Below the pieces are notes generated by a model. It worked only from the letters and a program-made list of their open reading frames with translations, did no database searches and was not told the DNA's origin. DNA of 6,295 nt. Origin: JBHIBR01 sp046759145 [NCBI: Nitrospinota bacterium]. Its GTDB lineage: Bacteria; UBA8248. The stretch spans positions 1 to 6,295 of the forward strand of contig JBHIBR010000115.1 in the NCBI GenBank assembly GCA_046759145.1, in the 5' to 3' direction. Positions 5,777-6,295 of this stretch are shown one piece after another; within the stretch, counting starts at the first letter, position 1, and the number at the start of each line of letters is the position of its first letter. A program made the translations under genes and the position numbers.

Positions 5777-6295
5777 TTACTCTTCCTCTCCCTCCTCGGC
5801 TCGCCCCAGACTCCTCCCCGACCGGACAGACCCGAAGCCATAACGCTCCCGGACCTCATCGACCTTGCGGGTGAGGGCTTCGAGCTGTTCGCGCCGCTCG
5901 TGGCCGAAGAGCGAGAGCTGCTCCCCGCTGCGGCTGAGGGCTGAGAGGCTCACCCCCAGGAAGCGGATGCGGGGCCGCCCCCCCTTGGCGAGGACTCCGC
6001 GCAGGAGACCCAGCACCACCTCCCGTATGGGAGCGTCCAGGTCCGTCCCCTCCTCCAGCATCCGCGCCCGGGTGACGGTGCGGAAATCCGCGTAGCGGAG
6101 CTTCAGGGTGACCCGGCGCGCCCGCAGGCCGTGGTGCCGGGTGCGCGAGGCTACCCGTTCGCCCAGGGCGATGAGCTCTCTCTCCAGGCGGTGCGCATCT
6201 TCGATGTCTTCGCTGAAGGTGGTCTCCTTGCTGATGGATTTGGGCTCGCCGGGGGGCTCCACGGCGTCCTCGGAGATCCCCCTCGCCTTCCGGTA
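5777..6295 (-). CDS. dinB: DNA polymerase IV (Y-family, DinB), C-terminal part, 5' end beyond window
   Basis: The - strand frame is open from the right edge to a TAA at 5779-5777, giving 172 residues, somewhat under half of a usual Pol IV of 350-420. The visible sequence starts YRKARGISEDAVEPPGEP, then KSISKETTFSEDI, the conserved junction leading into the little-finger domain. VTLKLRYADFRTVTRAR and RIRFLGVSLSAL are little-finger strands that grip the template. QLSLF, encoded at 5920-5906, is a canonical beta-clamp-binding pentapeptide, followed by about 50 residues with KVDEVRERYGFGSVR and a Glu-rich end. The palm catalytic residues are outside the window, so activity cannot be judged. Pol IV performs error-prone synthesis past damaged bases. 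The gene converges on the XapX-like gene, their stops 52 bases apart. A GTG at 6262 is not the start, because the conserved PKSISKETTF block and sequence before it continue past that point. A DinB paralogue remains possible, but the Y-family assignment is firm. Confidence 0.93.
   Translation of the reverse strand, partial: YRKARGISEDAVEPPGEPKSISKETTFSEDIEDAHRLERELIALGERVASRTRHHGLRARRVTLKLRYADFRTVTRARMLEEGTDLDAPIREVVLGLLRGVLAKGGRPRIRFLGVSLSALSRSGEQLSLFGHERREQLEALTRKVDEVRERYGFGSVRSGRSLGRAEEGEEE

Noticed and set aside
1-6295. Mobile elements, CRISPR arrays, tRNA/rRNA genes, phage-defence or toxin-antitoxin modules
   Set aside because: No transposase, integrase, terminal inverted repeat, regular direct-repeat array, cloverleaf-like sequence or defence-protein motif was seen on either strand.

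Overview
The window is a GC-rich stretch (by eye well above 60% G+C, with strong G/C bias at third codon positions) of ordinary bacterial chromosome. It uses ATG and probable TTG starts with purine-rich Shine-Dalgarno sequences. The style of the genes, including the SDR remnant, the small Cys-rich protein and the UvrA variant, suggests an environmental high-GC Gram-negative-type lineage such as Methylomirabilota/Rokubacteria or a deltaproteobacterium-like group. This is an impression from remembered family resemblance, not a demonstrated placement. No tRNA, rRNA, CRISPR array, insertion sequence or phage gene is visible.

Layout from left to right. (1) A tandem CBS-domain protein on the + strand has lost its first few codons to the window edge. 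(2) Immediately after it lies a wrecked short-chain dehydrogenase/reductase (SDR) gene. Its NAD(P)-binding N-terminus and its C-terminal tail are both recognisable, but they lie in different frames, the catalytic middle is missing and there is no start codon. (3) A 101-residue, cysteine-rich, probably zinc-binding protein runs on the - strand. (4) A compact intergenic region holds promoter-like elements in both directions, plus a small hairpin in the uvrA leader. (5) A complete uvrA gene encodes 982 residues from the preferred ATG. (6) Only 16 bases later comes a membrane-anchored alpha/beta hydrolase that starts with TTG. (7) A 56-residue two-helix membrane protein resembling the XapX family follows. 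(8) Converging from the right edge on the - strand is the C-terminal part of a Y-family DNA polymerase, DNA polymerase IV (DinB), with a QLSLF sliding-clamp motif.

uvrA, the hydrolase and possibly the XapX-like gene are co-directional and closely spaced, so they may share a transcript. uvrA (nucleotide excision repair damage recognition) and dinB (translesion synthesis) both deal with DNA lesions and sit about 1.5 kb apart in convergent orientation. I see no LexA-type box linking them. The hydrolase and XapX-like proteins have no evident functional tie to repair.

I found no convincing sign of a wholly new system. The observations most worth a second look are the internally deleted SDR gene, the divergent UvrB-binding region of UvrA, the TTG-started hydrolase with a G8 tract near its start and a non-canonical nucleophile elbow, and the small XapX-like gene that a length-filtered gene caller could miss.
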